From NCBI GenBank assembly GCA_031390175.1, contig JANMTF010000339.1, forward strand, positions 1 through 49,874: a stretch of 49,874 bases of DNA. Reading direction: 5' to 3'. Below the pieces are notes generated by a model. The model was not told where the DNA came from. It saw only the letters and a list, made by a program, of their open reading frames with translations, and did not search any database. The translations under genes were made by a program, and so were the position numbers. Positions 1-7,733 of this stretch are shown piece after piece (positions within the stretch are counted from its first letter, which is position 1; each line of letters begins with the position of its first letter). Origin of the DNA: JAAFIP01 sp031390175 (GTDB lineage Bacteria > Pseudomonadota > Gammaproteobacteria > Burkholderiales > Burkholderiaceae_C).

Positions 1-39
1 AGAGCGATAGGGGTTTTTGAAAGCTCTTAAGAGCACAAC

Positions 40-129
40 TGGCGGAGAGGGCGGGATTCGAACCCGCGGAAAGTTTTACCCTTCGTACGCTTTCCAGGCG
101 TATGACTTAAACCGCTCATCCACCTCTCC
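40..129 (-). tRNA. tRNA-Ser (anticodon GGA)
   Basis: Read on the minus strand this is a 90-nt class II tRNA. The 7-bp acceptor stem pairs GGAGAGG at the 5' end (123-129) with CCTCTCC (44-50), followed by discriminator G and an encoded CCA (40-42). The anticodon loop CTGGAAA gives anticodon GGA (93-95), decoding UCC/UCU serine. The T arm carries the usual GGTTCGAATCC. The long variable arm between anticodon and T stems is what is expected for tRNA-Ser. No tRNA neighbours are seen. Confidence 0.95.
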
Positions 130-164
130 TTGCGGTGTGTATTGTAGCTTACGCAGCGGCGATT

Positions 165-506
165 TTAATGCTGTGAATCGGCAAATGCTGCTTCATCTGC
201 GCTGGGTGCCTGCTTGGCACCGGGCACGTACACGCGCAGGCCGTTTTTGGCCTCCACCTCTACATAGGCGCTGGCGTGGCCCGCTTTGGCCACTGCGTCT
301 AGCTGGGCAATCAGCTCAGCGAGGTGCACGGGGGCAGCCGAGTCTTTGTCGGCACCTACTTTGCAGTCAAAATCCCAAAAATCTACCCCCTCGGGCAGCG
401 ATATTTTGCGGCAGCGTTTGACGTATTTACGGATGTCGTGTTTGGTGGCTTCCAGCACGCGCTCGGGGTTTTTGCCTTCGATGTGCAGGGCGTAGACTTT
501 TTTCAT
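165..506 (-). CDS. DUF6172 family protein
   Basis: A 113-aa small soluble protein starting MKKVYALHIEGKNPERVLEA. The conserved core includes KHDIRKYVKRCRK and a FWDFDCKVG segment, followed by a helix and a KNGLRVYVPG strand; this matches the DUF6172 family of proteobacterial hypothetical proteins, whose function is not known to me. The frame is open for 35 codons upstream, but that stretch looks unlike the family and the start at 506 gives the usual N-terminus. The Shine-Dalgarno signal is weak. There is no signal peptide or membrane segment. The nearest neighbour on the same strand is tRNA-Ser. Confidence 0.8.
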   Translation of the reverse strand: MKKVYALHIEGKNPERVLEATKHDIRKYVKRCRKISLPEGVDFWDFDCKVGADKDSAAPVHLAELIAQLDAVAKAGHASAYVEVEAKNGLRVYVPGAKQAPSADEAAFADSQH

Positions 507-620
507 GGACAGGTTCTCAGGTGATGCGGCCGAGCCTGCCCAGTGGGCAGGCTGGCGAAAGTGCAGGGCTAGAGTATAAACCCAGGGGTCTATCAAAGCC
601 CCAAGCGGCATGCATTACGC

Positions 621-670
621 TATATATTAAATAGCTTCTCCCGCAATATTCTATTGGGTTAGAAGGTTAA
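621..670 (+). repeat. Dispersed repeat copy R1
   Basis: Copy of a short dispersed repeat whose consensus in this window is roughly AATAGCTgCTCCCGC followed by aATATTCTATTGGGCTAGA. It lies in the 236-nt gap between the DUF6172 and DUF2237 genes; I see nothing else convincing in that gap. Other copies are at about 5046, 32121 (inverted), 35056 (inverted), 36922, 39475 and 41382. Confidence 0.7.
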
Positions 671-742
671 AAGACTTAAGATTAATGGCGGTTCAAGTGG
701 TCTTTGAGGCAGAGCGTGCAGCGCCGGCTGCTTCACTCTGGA

Positions 743-1135
743 TCAAGGCTGCGCGTCTGCGGTACCCGCTCTGCCGCTGACATAAGCGTGCTCAAGCAGG
801 ATATTCATGTCGACGAACTCCAGTGTTTTGGCATGCGTGCACTCCAACACGACAGGCGGCGCCAAGCCGGCTTCCAGGGCTTGCAGCCAATGCTTTGCGC
901 ACAGACACCAGCGGTCACCGGGTTTGAGGCCAGCAAAGCGGTATTCGGGGCGCGGGGTCATCAGGTCATGGCCGCACTGCAGGGAGAACACCAAAAATTC
1001 TTGCGTCACCCTCGTGCACACCAGGTGCGAGCCGTCATCGGTCTCGTCCGTGCTGCAGCAGCCGTCACGAAGGTAGCCCGTGAGCGGGTCGTAGGAGCAG
1101 GGCACCAGTGGGGTGCCGAAGACGTTAAGGGACAT
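743..1135 (-). CDS. DUF2237 family protein
   Basis: 130 aa, full length for the DUF2237 (COG3651) family. The N-terminal MSLNVFGTPLVPCSYDPLTG and the central GLKPGDRWCLCAKHWLQALE block are diagnostic, together with APPVVLECTHAKTLEFV near the C-terminus. Conserved cysteines (PCS, DGCCST, WCLCA) suggest metal binding or structural roles, but the biochemical function is unknown. The start is the ATG at 1133-1135. It has no signal peptide. The neighbouring paraslipin gene is on the same strand, but 57 nt separate them and functional linkage is not obvious. Confidence 0.85.
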   Translation of the reverse strand: MSLNVFGTPLVPCSYDPLTGYLRDGCCSTDETDDGSHLVCTRVTQEFLVFSLQCGHDLMTPRPEYRFAGLKPGDRWCLCAKHWLQALEAGLAPPVVLECTHAKTLEFVDMNILLEHAYVSGRAGTADAQP

Positions 1136-1192
1136 ACAGAGTATGGAGATTTAAGCGGGCTGAAACTACGTCAGCCCGAAAAGGGTTGGGCG

Positions 1193-2110
1193 CTAGCTCT
1201 TGGTTTGATTGGCCTGCACCATCTTCATGGCCGAGCTGATAAGGGTGCTTACCTGGGTCATGTCGCTGGGCACGATCAACGTGGTGGTGGCGTCGGCGGC
1301 AACTTTGCTGTAGGCCTCCACCGCTTTTTCGGCCACTTTGAGCTGCACGGCCAACTCGCCACCGGGTTGGCGGATGGCGGCGGCAATGCGCTCGATAGCG
1401 CCTGCGGTGGCATCGGCCACGGCGGTGATCGACGCGGCCTCGCCCTGCGCGTTGTTGATCACGGCCTGCTTCTCGCCCTCCGAGCGGGCAATAAAAGCCT
1501 CCCGCTCGCCGGTGGCGATGTTGATCTGCTCCTGGCGGCGGCCTTCAGACGCGGCTATCAGCGCGCGCTTGCCGCGCTCGGCGGTGATCTGCGCCTGCAT
1601 GGCGTGCAAAATTTCTTTCGGCGGGGTCAGGTCTTTGATCTCGTAGCGCAGCACCTTCACGCCCCAGTTCAGCGCGGCCTCGTCAATCGCGGCTACCACT
1701 TGCGCGTTGATGATGTCGCGCTCTTCAAAGGTTTTGTCCAGCTCCAGCTTGCCGATCACACTGCGCAGCGAGGTTTGTGCCAGTTGGCTGATGGCCAAAA
1801 TATAGTTGCTGGAGCCATAGCTGGCGCGCTGTGCGTCCGTCACCTGAAAATACAAAATTCCGTCCACTTGCAACTGCGTATTGTCTCGGGTAATACACAC
1901 CTGGCTGGCGATGTCCAGGGGGATCTCTTTCAGGCTGTGTTTGTAGGCTACTTTGTCGACAAACGGGATCACAAAGTTCAAGCCCGGAGTCAACACGCTG
2001 TGAAACTTGCCCAGCCGTTCCATCACCCAGGCATTGGTCTGGGGCACTACCTTGACGGTTTTGGCGATGAACACCACGACCAGAATCAATAAAACAATTG
2101 CAACTTCCAT
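1193..2110 (-). CDS. SPFH/Band 7 paraslipin (QmcA-like)
   Basis: 305-aa membrane-anchored SPFH protein. Residues 1-17 (MEVAIVLLILVVVFIAK) form one N-terminal membrane helix. The Band 7 domain follows (VVPQTNAWVMERLGKF, then PGLNFVIPFVDKVAYKHSL), then a long charged coiled-coil region rich in Ala, Glu and Arg (AQITAERGKRALIAASEGRR onward) and a C-terminal segment ending MVQANQTKS. The family forms oligomeric membrane microdomain scaffolds implicated in membrane quality control. An NfeD gene lies immediately upstream on the same strand (29-nt gap), the common NfeD-SPFH pairing that supports the call. Several long antisense frames across it are composition shadows. Confidence 0.92.
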   Translation of the reverse strand: MEVAIVLLILVVVFIAKTVKVVPQTNAWVMERLGKFHSVLTPGLNFVIPFVDKVAYKHSLKEIPLDIASQVCITRDNTQLQVDGILYFQVTDAQRASYGSSNYILAISQLAQTSLRSVIGKLELDKTFEERDIINAQVVAAIDEAALNWGVKVLRYEIKDLTPPKEILHAMQAQITAERGKRALIAASEGRRQEQINIATGEREAFIARSEGEKQAVINNAQGEAASITAVADATAGAIERIAAAIRQPGGELAVQLKVAEKAVEAYSKVAADATTTLIVPSDMTQVSTLISSAMKMVQANQTKS

Positions 2111-2138
2111 GTCTATCTCCTTTGATTAAATTTAACAT

Positions 2139-2564
2139 TCAAGCCGGTTCAAGCACCAACCGGCTGCCAATCACCTCTTTCACCCGAAAACTACCCGCTG
2201 TGTGCGCTACACCGGGCGCTGCCACCACTGCCCATTGCGCGCCACGGTATTTGATCGACGCACTGCCGTCGGCATTCCATGTATCTACCTGCACGACAGC
2301 GCCCACATCCTGGTTCACGTCGCGGTTAGCCTCGGCTTTCGCCGCGCTAGGTTGTTTGATCTTGTAGACATGCCAGGCCAAGGTAGCACCGCCACCCACC
2401 AATGCGGCGACCACGCATTGTCCGACCAGGCTGGTGCCCATATGCGCGGCCAGCGCAGCCGCTACCATGCCCAGCGAGATCATCAGCAAATAAAAGGTTC
2501 CCGTCACCAGCTCGGCCGTCACAAGCAAGCCTGCCAAAACCCACCAAATCGTCGAATGCGCCAT
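2139..2564 (-). CDS. NfeD family membrane protein
   Basis: 141-aa protein beginning MAHSTIWWVLAGLLVTAELV, with about three closely spaced hydrophobic helices over residues 5-75 (one containing TFYLLMISLGMVAAALAAH) and a C-terminal soluble OB-fold-like NfeD domain (VGAVVQVDTWNADGSASIKY, then GSFRVKEVIGSRLVLEPA). The start at 2564 is chosen over a longer frame because a perfect AGGAGG lies 7 nt upstream. It is the short NfeD type without the ClpP-class protease domain. It forms an operon with the downstream paraslipin, its usual partner. Confidence 0.9.
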   Translation of the reverse strand: MAHSTIWWVLAGLLVTAELVTGTFYLLMISLGMVAAALAAHMGTSLVGQCVVAALVGGGATLAWHVYKIKQPSAAKAEANRDVNQDVGAVVQVDTWNADGSASIKYRGAQWAVVAAPGVAHTAGSFRVKEVIGSRLVLEPA

Positions 2565-2730
2565 AAAACTGCCTCCTGTATGGGATGCACCACATATTGA
2601 GGCAAAACTTGGCCCTTGCAAGGCCCTTGACACAGAATATCCTTACACTTCGCAATTCGTTAGGCGCTCGCGTCAACCTGTCTTCCGGCTTGTGGGCCGG
2701 TTCTTTAATTTCACCGCTATTGGAATTGGC

Positions 2731-5019
2731 ATGAAATTTCGTTTTCCCATCATCATCATTGACGAAGACTTTCGCTCTGAAAACACCTCTGGCCTGGGCA
2801 TCCGTGCACTGGCCGAAGCCATTGAAAAAGAAGGCTTTGAGGTGCTGGGTGTCACCAGCTACGGCGACCTATCGCAGTTTGCCCAACAGCAAAGCCGCGC
2901 CAGCGCGTTTATTCTGTCGCTGGACGACGATGAGTTCACCCCGGGTGAAGACTTGGACCCGGCCGTTTTAAACCTGCGCACCTTCATCAACGAAGTGCGA
3001 CGCAAAAACGCCGATGTGCCGCTGTATGTGTACGGCGAGACCAAAACCAGCCGCCACCTGCCCAACGACATCTTGCGCGAGCTGCATGGTTTTATCCACA
3101 TGTTTGAAGACACACCCGAGTTTGTGGCGCGGCATATTTTGCGCGAAGCCAAGAGCTATCTGGAAGGTGTGCAGCCACCGTTCTTCAAGGCGCTGCTGGA
3201 CTACGCCGAGGACGGCTCTTACTCCTGGCACTGCCCCGGCCACTCCGGTGGCGTGGCGTTTCTCAAGTCGCCCATCGGCCAAATGTTCCACCAATTTTTT
3301 GGTGAAAACATGCTGCGCGCCGACGTGTGCAATGCGGTAGAAGAGCTGGGCCAGCTGCTAGACCATGACGGCGCGATTGGTGAGAGCGAGAAGAATGCCG
3401 CGCGCATCTTCAACGCAGACCATTGCTTCTTTGTCACCAACGGCACCAGCACCAGCAACAAGATGGTGTGGCACCACACCGTGGCACCGGGTGACGTCGT
3501 AGTGGTAGACCGTAATTGCCACAAGTCCATCCTGCACGCCATCATCATGACGGGTGCGATACCGGTGTTTTTGAAGCCTACGCGCAACCACTTTGGCATC
3601 ATTGGCCCGATCCCGCAAAGCGAGTTTGAGCCCGAGACTATTAAAGCCAAAATCCGGGCCAACCCCTTGCTCAAGCATGTGGATGCCGATACTGTCAAGC
3701 CGCGTGTGATGACCATCACTCAAAGTACCTATGACGGCGTGCTGTACAACACTGAGACCATCAAATCCAAACTCGACGGCTACGTCGATACCCTGCATTT
3801 TGACGAAGCCTGGCTACCGCATGCAGCCTTTCACCCCTTCTACGGCTCCTTCCACGCCATGGGTAAAAAGCGTGCGCGGCCTAAAGAAGCGCTGACATTT
3901 GCCACCCAGTCCACCCACAAGCTTCTGGCCGGTATCAGCCAGGCCAGCCATGTACTGGTGCAAGACGCGCAAAACCGCAAGCTGGACCGGCATTTGTTCA
4001 ACGAAGCCTATTTGATGCATACCAGCACCTCACCGCAGTACGCCATCATTGCGTCCTGCGACGTGGCCGCGGCCATGATGGAGCCACCGGGTGGCACGGC
4101 ATTGGTGGAAGAGTCGATCATGGAGGCGATGGATTTTCGCCGCGCCATGCGCAAGGTAGACGCTGAGTATGGCGACGACTGGTGGTTCAAGGTCTGGGGC
4201 CCGGACAAGTTTGTGGACGACGGCATGACCGAGGCCAAAGACTGGATGCTGCACGGAGAGGCCAAACAGCACGGCAAAGGCACCAAGGCCAAACCTAACT
4301 GGCATGGCTTTGGCAATTTGGCAGAAGGCTTCAACATGCTGGACCCCATCAAGGCCACCATCGTCACACCGGGTCTGGATTTGCAGGGTAAATTCGCCAA
4401 AACGGGTATCCCCGCCAGCATCGTCACCAAGTTTTTGGCCGAGCACGGCGTGATCGTGGAGAAGACCGGGTTGTACAGCTTCTTCATCATGTTCACCATC
4501 GGCATCACCAAGGGCCGCTGGAACACCTTGCTCACTGCCTTGCAGCAGTTCAAAGACGACTATGACCGCAACCAGCCCATGTGGCGCATCTTGCCCGAGT
4601 TCAGCAAGGCGCACCCCATGTACGAGCGCATGGGCCTGCAAGACCTGTGTCAGCACATCCACGGGCTGTACGCCAAATACGATATTGCGCGCCTGACCAC
4701 CGATGTGTACCAAAGCGACCTGCACCCCGCCATGACCCCGTCTGACGCCTACGCCTACATAGCGCACCGCAAGACCGAGCGGGTCGAGATCGACAAGCTG
4801 GAAGGCCGCATAACCGTGGGTCTGGTAACGCCTTATCCACCGGGCATTCCATTGTTGATCCCCGGCGAAGTGTTCAATAAAAAGATCGTCGACTACCTCA
4901 AGTTCGCGCGCGCCTTCAACCGCGAATGTCCAGGTTTTGAGACCGACATCCACGGTTTGGTAGAGCAGGTGGATGCCAACGGCGCGAAGCGGTATTATGC
5001 CGATTGCGTGAAGGCATAG
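2731..5019 (+). CDS. Arginine/lysine/ornithine decarboxylase, PLP fold type I
   Basis: 762-aa enzyme of the large bacterial Arg/Lys/Orn decarboxylase family. The N-terminal flavodoxin-like wing domain (about 1-130, beginning MKFRFPIIIIDEDFRSEN) is followed by the PLP domain with YSWHCPGHSGGVAF, the LHFDEAWLPHAAFHPFYG segment with its cofactor-binding Asp, and the Schiff-base Lys in ATQSTHKLLAGISQ. A C-terminal domain ends around TPYPPGIPLLIPGE and ADCVKA. The reaction is decarboxylation of a basic amino acid to its polyamine, for acid stress or polyamine supply. Substrate (Arg, Lys or Orn) cannot be settled by eye. The start at 2731 fits the family; the frame extends 13 codons upstream. No antiporter gene is adjacent, unlike classical acid-resistance operons. 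Confidence 0.9.
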   Translation: MKFRFPIIIIDEDFRSENTSGLGIRALAEAIEKEGFEVLGVTSYGDLSQFAQQQSRASAFILSLDDDEFTPGEDLDPAVLNLRTFINEVRRKNADVPLYVYGETKTSRHLPNDILRELHGFIHMFEDTPEFVARHILREAKSYLEGVQPPFFKALLDYAEDGSYSWHCPGHSGGVAFLKSPIGQMFHQFFGENMLRADVCNAVEELGQLLDHDGAIGESEKNAARIFNADHCFFVTNGTSTSNKMVWHHTVAPGDVVVVDRNCHKSILHAIIMTGAIPVFLKPTRNHFGIIGPIPQSEFEPETIKAKIRANPLLKHVDADTVKPRVMTITQSTYDGVLYNTETIKSKLDGYVDTLHFDEAWLPHAAFHPFYGSFHAMGKKRARPKEALTFATQSTHKLLAGISQASHVLVQDAQNRKLDRHLFNEAYLMHTSTSPQYAIIASCDVAAAMMEPPGGTALVEESIMEAMDFRRAMRKVDAEYGDDWWFKVWGPDKFVDDGMTEAKDWMLHGEAKQHGKGTKAKPNWHGFGNLAEGFNMLDPIKATIVTPGLDLQGKFAKTGIPASIVTKFLAEHGVIVEKTGLYSFFIMFTIGITKGRWNTLLTALQQFKDDYDRNQPMWRILPEFSKAHPMYERMGLQDLCQHIHGLYAKYDIARLTTDVYQSDLHPAMTPSDAYAYIAHRKTERVEIDKLEGRITVGLVTPYPPGIPLLIPGEVFNKKIVDYLKFARAFNRECPGFETDIHGLVEQVDANGAKRYYADCVKA

Positions 5020-5045
5020 GGCGTAAAGGCATCGCCCGTAGAACT

Positions 5046-5097
5046 CCTTATTTGATAGCTGCTCCCGCTATATTCTAGGGGGCTGGAGGCTTAAAGC
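5046..5097 (+). repeat. Dispersed repeat copy R2
   Basis: Second copy of the short dispersed repeat, here TTTGATAGCTGCTCCCGC followed by TATATTCTAGGGGGCTGGAG. It sits just downstream of the decarboxylase stop codon and just before a terminator-like hairpin. Confidence 0.75.
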
Positions 5098-5098
5098 A

Positions 5099-5131
5099 CT
5101 TATAAAAAGCGGTCTATTGCCCGTTTTTTAT
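5099..5131. terminator. Possible bidirectional rho-independent terminator
   Basis: TATAAAAAGCGG, a 7-nt gap, then CCCGTTTTTTATA makes an imperfect inverted repeat flanked by A and T runs. It lies between two convergent genes, the decarboxylase (plus strand) and the MarR regulator (minus strand), where a bidirectional terminator is expected. The GC part of the stem is short, so confidence is limited. Confidence 0.4.
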
Positions 5132-5172
5132 ATGGCGAAAACCGTCGGGCAGGCTTATCTCAGGCTTGTGTT

Positions 5173-5661
5173 TTACCCATTAGCCAAATGAATGCCTGCA
5201 AGCTGCCCGAGCAAAGCAGAAAAAGCCTCTGTTTCGTCGGGTGACATGGCTTGGGTGGCCTCTTGGCTGATCGGTGCGATGGAGATCAGGGCGTAGTTCA
5301 AGAGCTGCTGTCCAGATTCTGTGAGCACGGCGTAACCCACTCGTGCATCGCGCGGGTCGGGTTGGCGCAGTACCCAGTGCAGCTTCTCCAGCGGGAGCAG
5401 GGTGCGGGTCACGCCAGAAGCAGTTAATCCTAAACGTTCGGCCAGGTCAATGCGGCGCAGCTTGGTGCCTGGTGCACGGTCCAGGTGGTACAAAATCATG
5501 AAATCACCAAAGCTCAAGCCATGCAAACTCGACAACGCATTGTCCAAGCGGCGGGTAAGCACCCCGTAGGCACGCGTCAGGCGCATGCAAAACTCCAGGC
5601 TGGAGCCAGCGGCTGTATCGGCTGGAACGTCAATGGGGTGGGTGGTCAGAGGGATGGGCAT
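5173..5661 (-). CDS. MarR family transcriptional regulator
   Basis: 162-aa regulator starting MPIPLTTHPIDVPADTAAGS. The winged helix-turn-helix is clear: LSFGDFMILYHLDRAPGTKL, then RIDLAERLGLTASGVTRTLL (recognition helix), then a wing with QPDPRDARVGYAVLTESGQQ. The flanking N- and C-terminal helices would form the dimer interface. MarR proteins usually repress themselves and a nearby gene in response to small phenolic ligands. An imperfect palindrome lies 16 bp upstream of its start (5678-5711) and is a good operator candidate. The frame is open upstream of 5661, but that stretch runs through the presumed promoter. The divergent gene is a FecR-like protein; whether it is a target is not known. 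Confidence 0.9.
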   Translation of the reverse strand: MPIPLTTHPIDVPADTAAGSSLEFCMRLTRAYGVLTRRLDNALSSLHGLSFGDFMILYHLDRAPGTKLRRIDLAERLGLTASGVTRTLLPLEKLHWVLRQPDPRDARVGYAVLTESGQQLLNYALISIAPISQEATQAMSPDETEAFSALLGQLAGIHLANG

Positions 5662-5677
5662 GGCTGCTTCTTTATAT

Positions 5678-5711
5678 TTGATGTATGTTTGAGTAATCAA
5701 GTATATGTCAA
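5678..5711. promoter_or_regulatory. Candidate MarR operator and promoter
   Basis: A 34-bp imperfect palindrome (24 of 34 positions symmetrical) beginning TTGATGTAT and ending ATATGTCAA, with an inner TTGA-GTAA-TCAA. It lies 16 bp upstream of the MarR start. Read on the minus strand it begins with TTGACA, a consensus -35 hexamer, so a bound dimer would cover the promoter. Autoregulation is an inference from position and symmetry. Confidence 0.5.
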
Positions 5712-5897
5712 TATTTAGCAAGTTTTCTGAAACAGACTTGAAGTCATAAAACCCATGGGGGGTTGTCTGCATCTGTACAGCTGTCCCGTTGTGCAATAGT
5801 AGGCATGTGGGGGTTAAATTCCGTGCTTTTATTGCTTAAAGCGTGGCGTAATGCGATAGTTTCAATTAATGCTCAAAAACGTCAATACCCCCACACT

Positions 5898-6929
5898 ATG
5901 AAATTCAAGAAAAACAAAAACCGTTCATCCTCAGTACCCAGTGCCATTACTTTGACTGAATTCAACTTGCTACGCCGCCAGTCCACTCTAGGCGCGGCAG
6001 CTTGGCTGCTTGTGCGCGGCGCGCCACTGTCTGTGGCTGGCTTGGGCGCTGGTTTAGGTACTTTGGCAGGGCTGGGCACCTCCTGTAGTGCGCTGGCGCA
6101 AACCCAGTCGTCGGCAGTCGTCGAGTTGCTTCGCGCGCCCGCTTGGCTGGAGATAGGCGACAAGCGCATACCACTGGCAGCCGGCGGCATCGTGAGCGCT
6201 TTGCAAACCGTGGTCACAGGCGAGGGCGCGCGGGTGGTTTTGAAGTTCCCCGAGGGCAGCGTCATCGCGCTGGGTGCGAACAGCCGCTTGACGCTGGAGT
6301 CTTTGGCCTACAGCAAAGCAGAGGGCGCGTCACTGTTCAGCACAGCTTTTAAGGTGGCGATTGGCACCTTTCGCTACGTCACGGCCTTGACGGAGAAACT
6401 CAACGGCAAAAACCGCCGCGTCAGCGTGAGCACAGCCACGGCCACCATAGGCATACGCGGTACGCGTTTTTGGGCGCAGTCCAATGCCCAGCACGAGATG
6501 GTGTGTTTGTTTGAAGGCAAGATCGATATTGAACGCGTCAATGAACCGCTGGCCGTGCTGGATGCGCCCAATGCTTTTTGGGTGGCTCCCGCGGGCCAAG
6601 CAGCCTTGCCTATCAGCATTGCCACTCCCGAGCAACTGAGTGGATTTGGCGGCCAAGTGGCAGCGCCCGAGGGCAGTGGCCTGGCCAAACCGGGTGGCAG
6701 TTTTAGTATCGCCAATAACATCTGGCTGGAAAGCCGGGCAAAAGCCTTGGCCGCGCAACTGGCTGAGCTGGGCTATGGGGCTACAGTTACCCCGTGCACC
6801 ACTGGAGCGGCCAGCATGTTTGATGTGACGGTGGGCTCATTGGCCAGCGCAGAGGATGCCCGCGCTGTAGCGGCGCAGTTGGGCAGCTTGGTTAAGCGCA
6901 GTTTTGAGCTGGTAGAAGCTGCCAAATAA
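5898..6929 (+). CDS. FecR-domain periplasmic protein with C-terminal SPOR-like domain
   Basis: 343 aa from the ATG at 5898. A basic N-terminus (MKFKKNKNRSSS) leads to a long Ala/Gly/Leu-rich export signal ending near SCSALAQTQS (about residue 75). The FecR domain spans about 90-200 (GEGARVVLKFPEGSVIALGA, then TATIGIRGTRFWAQ). The last about 75 residues (ALAAQLAELGYGATV to SLVKRSFELVEAAK) resemble a SPOR peptidoglycan-binding repeat. No FecI sigma factor or TonB receptor gene is nearby, so this is probably a stand-alone cell-envelope protein rather than a classic FecR anti-sigma factor. The signal peptide is unusually long; a later start is possible but none has a clear ribosome site. Confidence 0.75.
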   Translation: MKFKKNKNRSSSVPSAITLTEFNLLRRQSTLGAAAWLLVRGAPLSVAGLGAGLGTLAGLGTSCSALAQTQSSAVVELLRAPAWLEIGDKRIPLAAGGIVSALQTVVTGEGARVVLKFPEGSVIALGANSRLTLESLAYSKAEGASLFSTAFKVAIGTFRYVTALTEKLNGKNRRVSVSTATATIGIRGTRFWAQSNAQHEMVCLFEGKIDIERVNEPLAVLDAPNAFWVAPAGQAALPISIATPEQLSGFGGQVAAPEGSGLAKPGGSFSIANNIWLESRAKALAAQLAELGYGATVTPCTTGAASMFDVTVGSLASAEDARAVAAQLGSLVKRSFELVEAAK

Positions 6930-6962
6930 CGGCTCGGTCTCAGCAAGCTGAAGTTTTGAAGA

Positions 6963-7532
6963 TTAACGCTTGCGCTGCATGCGCGCAAAGTCCACCAACT
7001 GCTGCGCCCCAGTGTGGCAGGCTTGAATGGTGGCTGGGTCAGCCGCTTGGTCTGCGCTGCCAAAAGGTTTCTGTGCAGAATTCAAGGTAGCACCAAAAGG
7101 CGTGGGCCAGCCACGCAACGCTTGCACAATGGCGCGCACTGAGGCCAAGGTAGAGCCCATCGCCTGCGCGCCCTCGGCGCAGACGATGCAGCCCACTGCG
7201 CGGCCCTCCAAATACACCCGCGCATCGCCACGCAGGCCTTCGGTAAAGTCCAGCGCATGTTTAACCAAACCAGATAAACCGCCGTGGTAAGCCGGGGTGG
7301 CGATGATCACCCCGTCTGCAAGGCGCAAAGCCGCTACCAAGGCGGCTGCTTGCGCGCTGCGCTGCAATTGCGTGGGATCGTAGATTTCGGTGGGCAACTG
7401 CGGGCCGGGGAACAGCATCGTGCCGCAGCCCAGCGCGCTGGCACGGGCCAAGGCAATTTTGAACGCCTGCTCCGAGGTAGACCCCGCGCGGGTGGTGCCG
7501 CCGATACCGACAATCAAAGGGGAGGGGGTCAT
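6963..7532 (-). CDS. NAD(P)H-dependent FMN reductase (SsuE/NADPH-FMN reductase family)
   Basis: 189 aa from the ATG at 7532 (MTPSPLIVGIGGTTRAGSTS). The flavodoxin-like fold shows the phosphate-binding loop GGTTRAGSTSEQ, the LADGVIIATPAYHGGLSGLV strand-loop that holds the flavin ring, and a C-terminal helix. The family reduces FMN with NAD(P)H, often to feed a two-component flavin monooxygenase. It is divergently oriented to a broken luciferase-like monooxygenase gene about 200 bp away, which would be a natural partner. Ten further codons are open upstream (to 7562); the shorter start matches the family. Confidence 0.85.
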   Translation of the reverse strand: MTPSPLIVGIGGTTRAGSTSEQAFKIALARASALGCGTMLFPGPQLPTEIYDPTQLQRSAQAAALVAALRLADGVIIATPAYHGGLSGLVKHALDFTEGLRGDARVYLEGRAVGCIVCAEGAQAMGSTLASVRAIVQALRGWPTPFGATLNSAQKPFGSADQAADPATIQACHTGAQQLVDFARMQRKR

Positions 7533-7575
7533 AAGCCGCAGGCGTAACGACGTTGAGGACAAGTGCTATGGCAGC

Positions 7576-7651
7576 CAGTATAGGCGTGCCATAGCGGATG
7601 CAGTATGTCAAACCGGCGACTGGACAGCCCAGCCTGACCGTGCCTATACTG
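7576..7651. promoter_or_regulatory. Inverted repeat in divergent promoter region
   Basis: CAGTATAGGC (7576-7585) and its exact reverse complement GCCTATACTG (7642-7651) face each other in the 200-bp gap between the FMN reductase and the broken luciferase-like gene. Each arm contains TATACT reading outward, a good -10 hexamer for its own gene. For the plus strand, TGGACA lies 18 bp upstream as a possible -35. Paired arms may also be operator half-sites. Confidence 0.45.
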
Positions 7652-7733
7652 CGCCCAATATATTGCCTGATTCCGGTCCGCGCAGCATGTTGCCTCACAC
7701 TTATGACCGGTATCCCCACCCCAGGAGACAAGC

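Noticed and set aside
704..2092. Long plus-strand open frame (462 codons) opposite the DUF2237 and paraslipin genes
   Set aside because: It has Arg/His/Gly-rich composition with no domain, and both genes on the other strand are clear family members. It is a high-GC antisense artefact.
4030..4953. Minus-strand open frame of 307 codons within the decarboxylase gene
   Set aside because: Antisense to a conserved PLP enzyme, with no recognisable motif or ribosome site.
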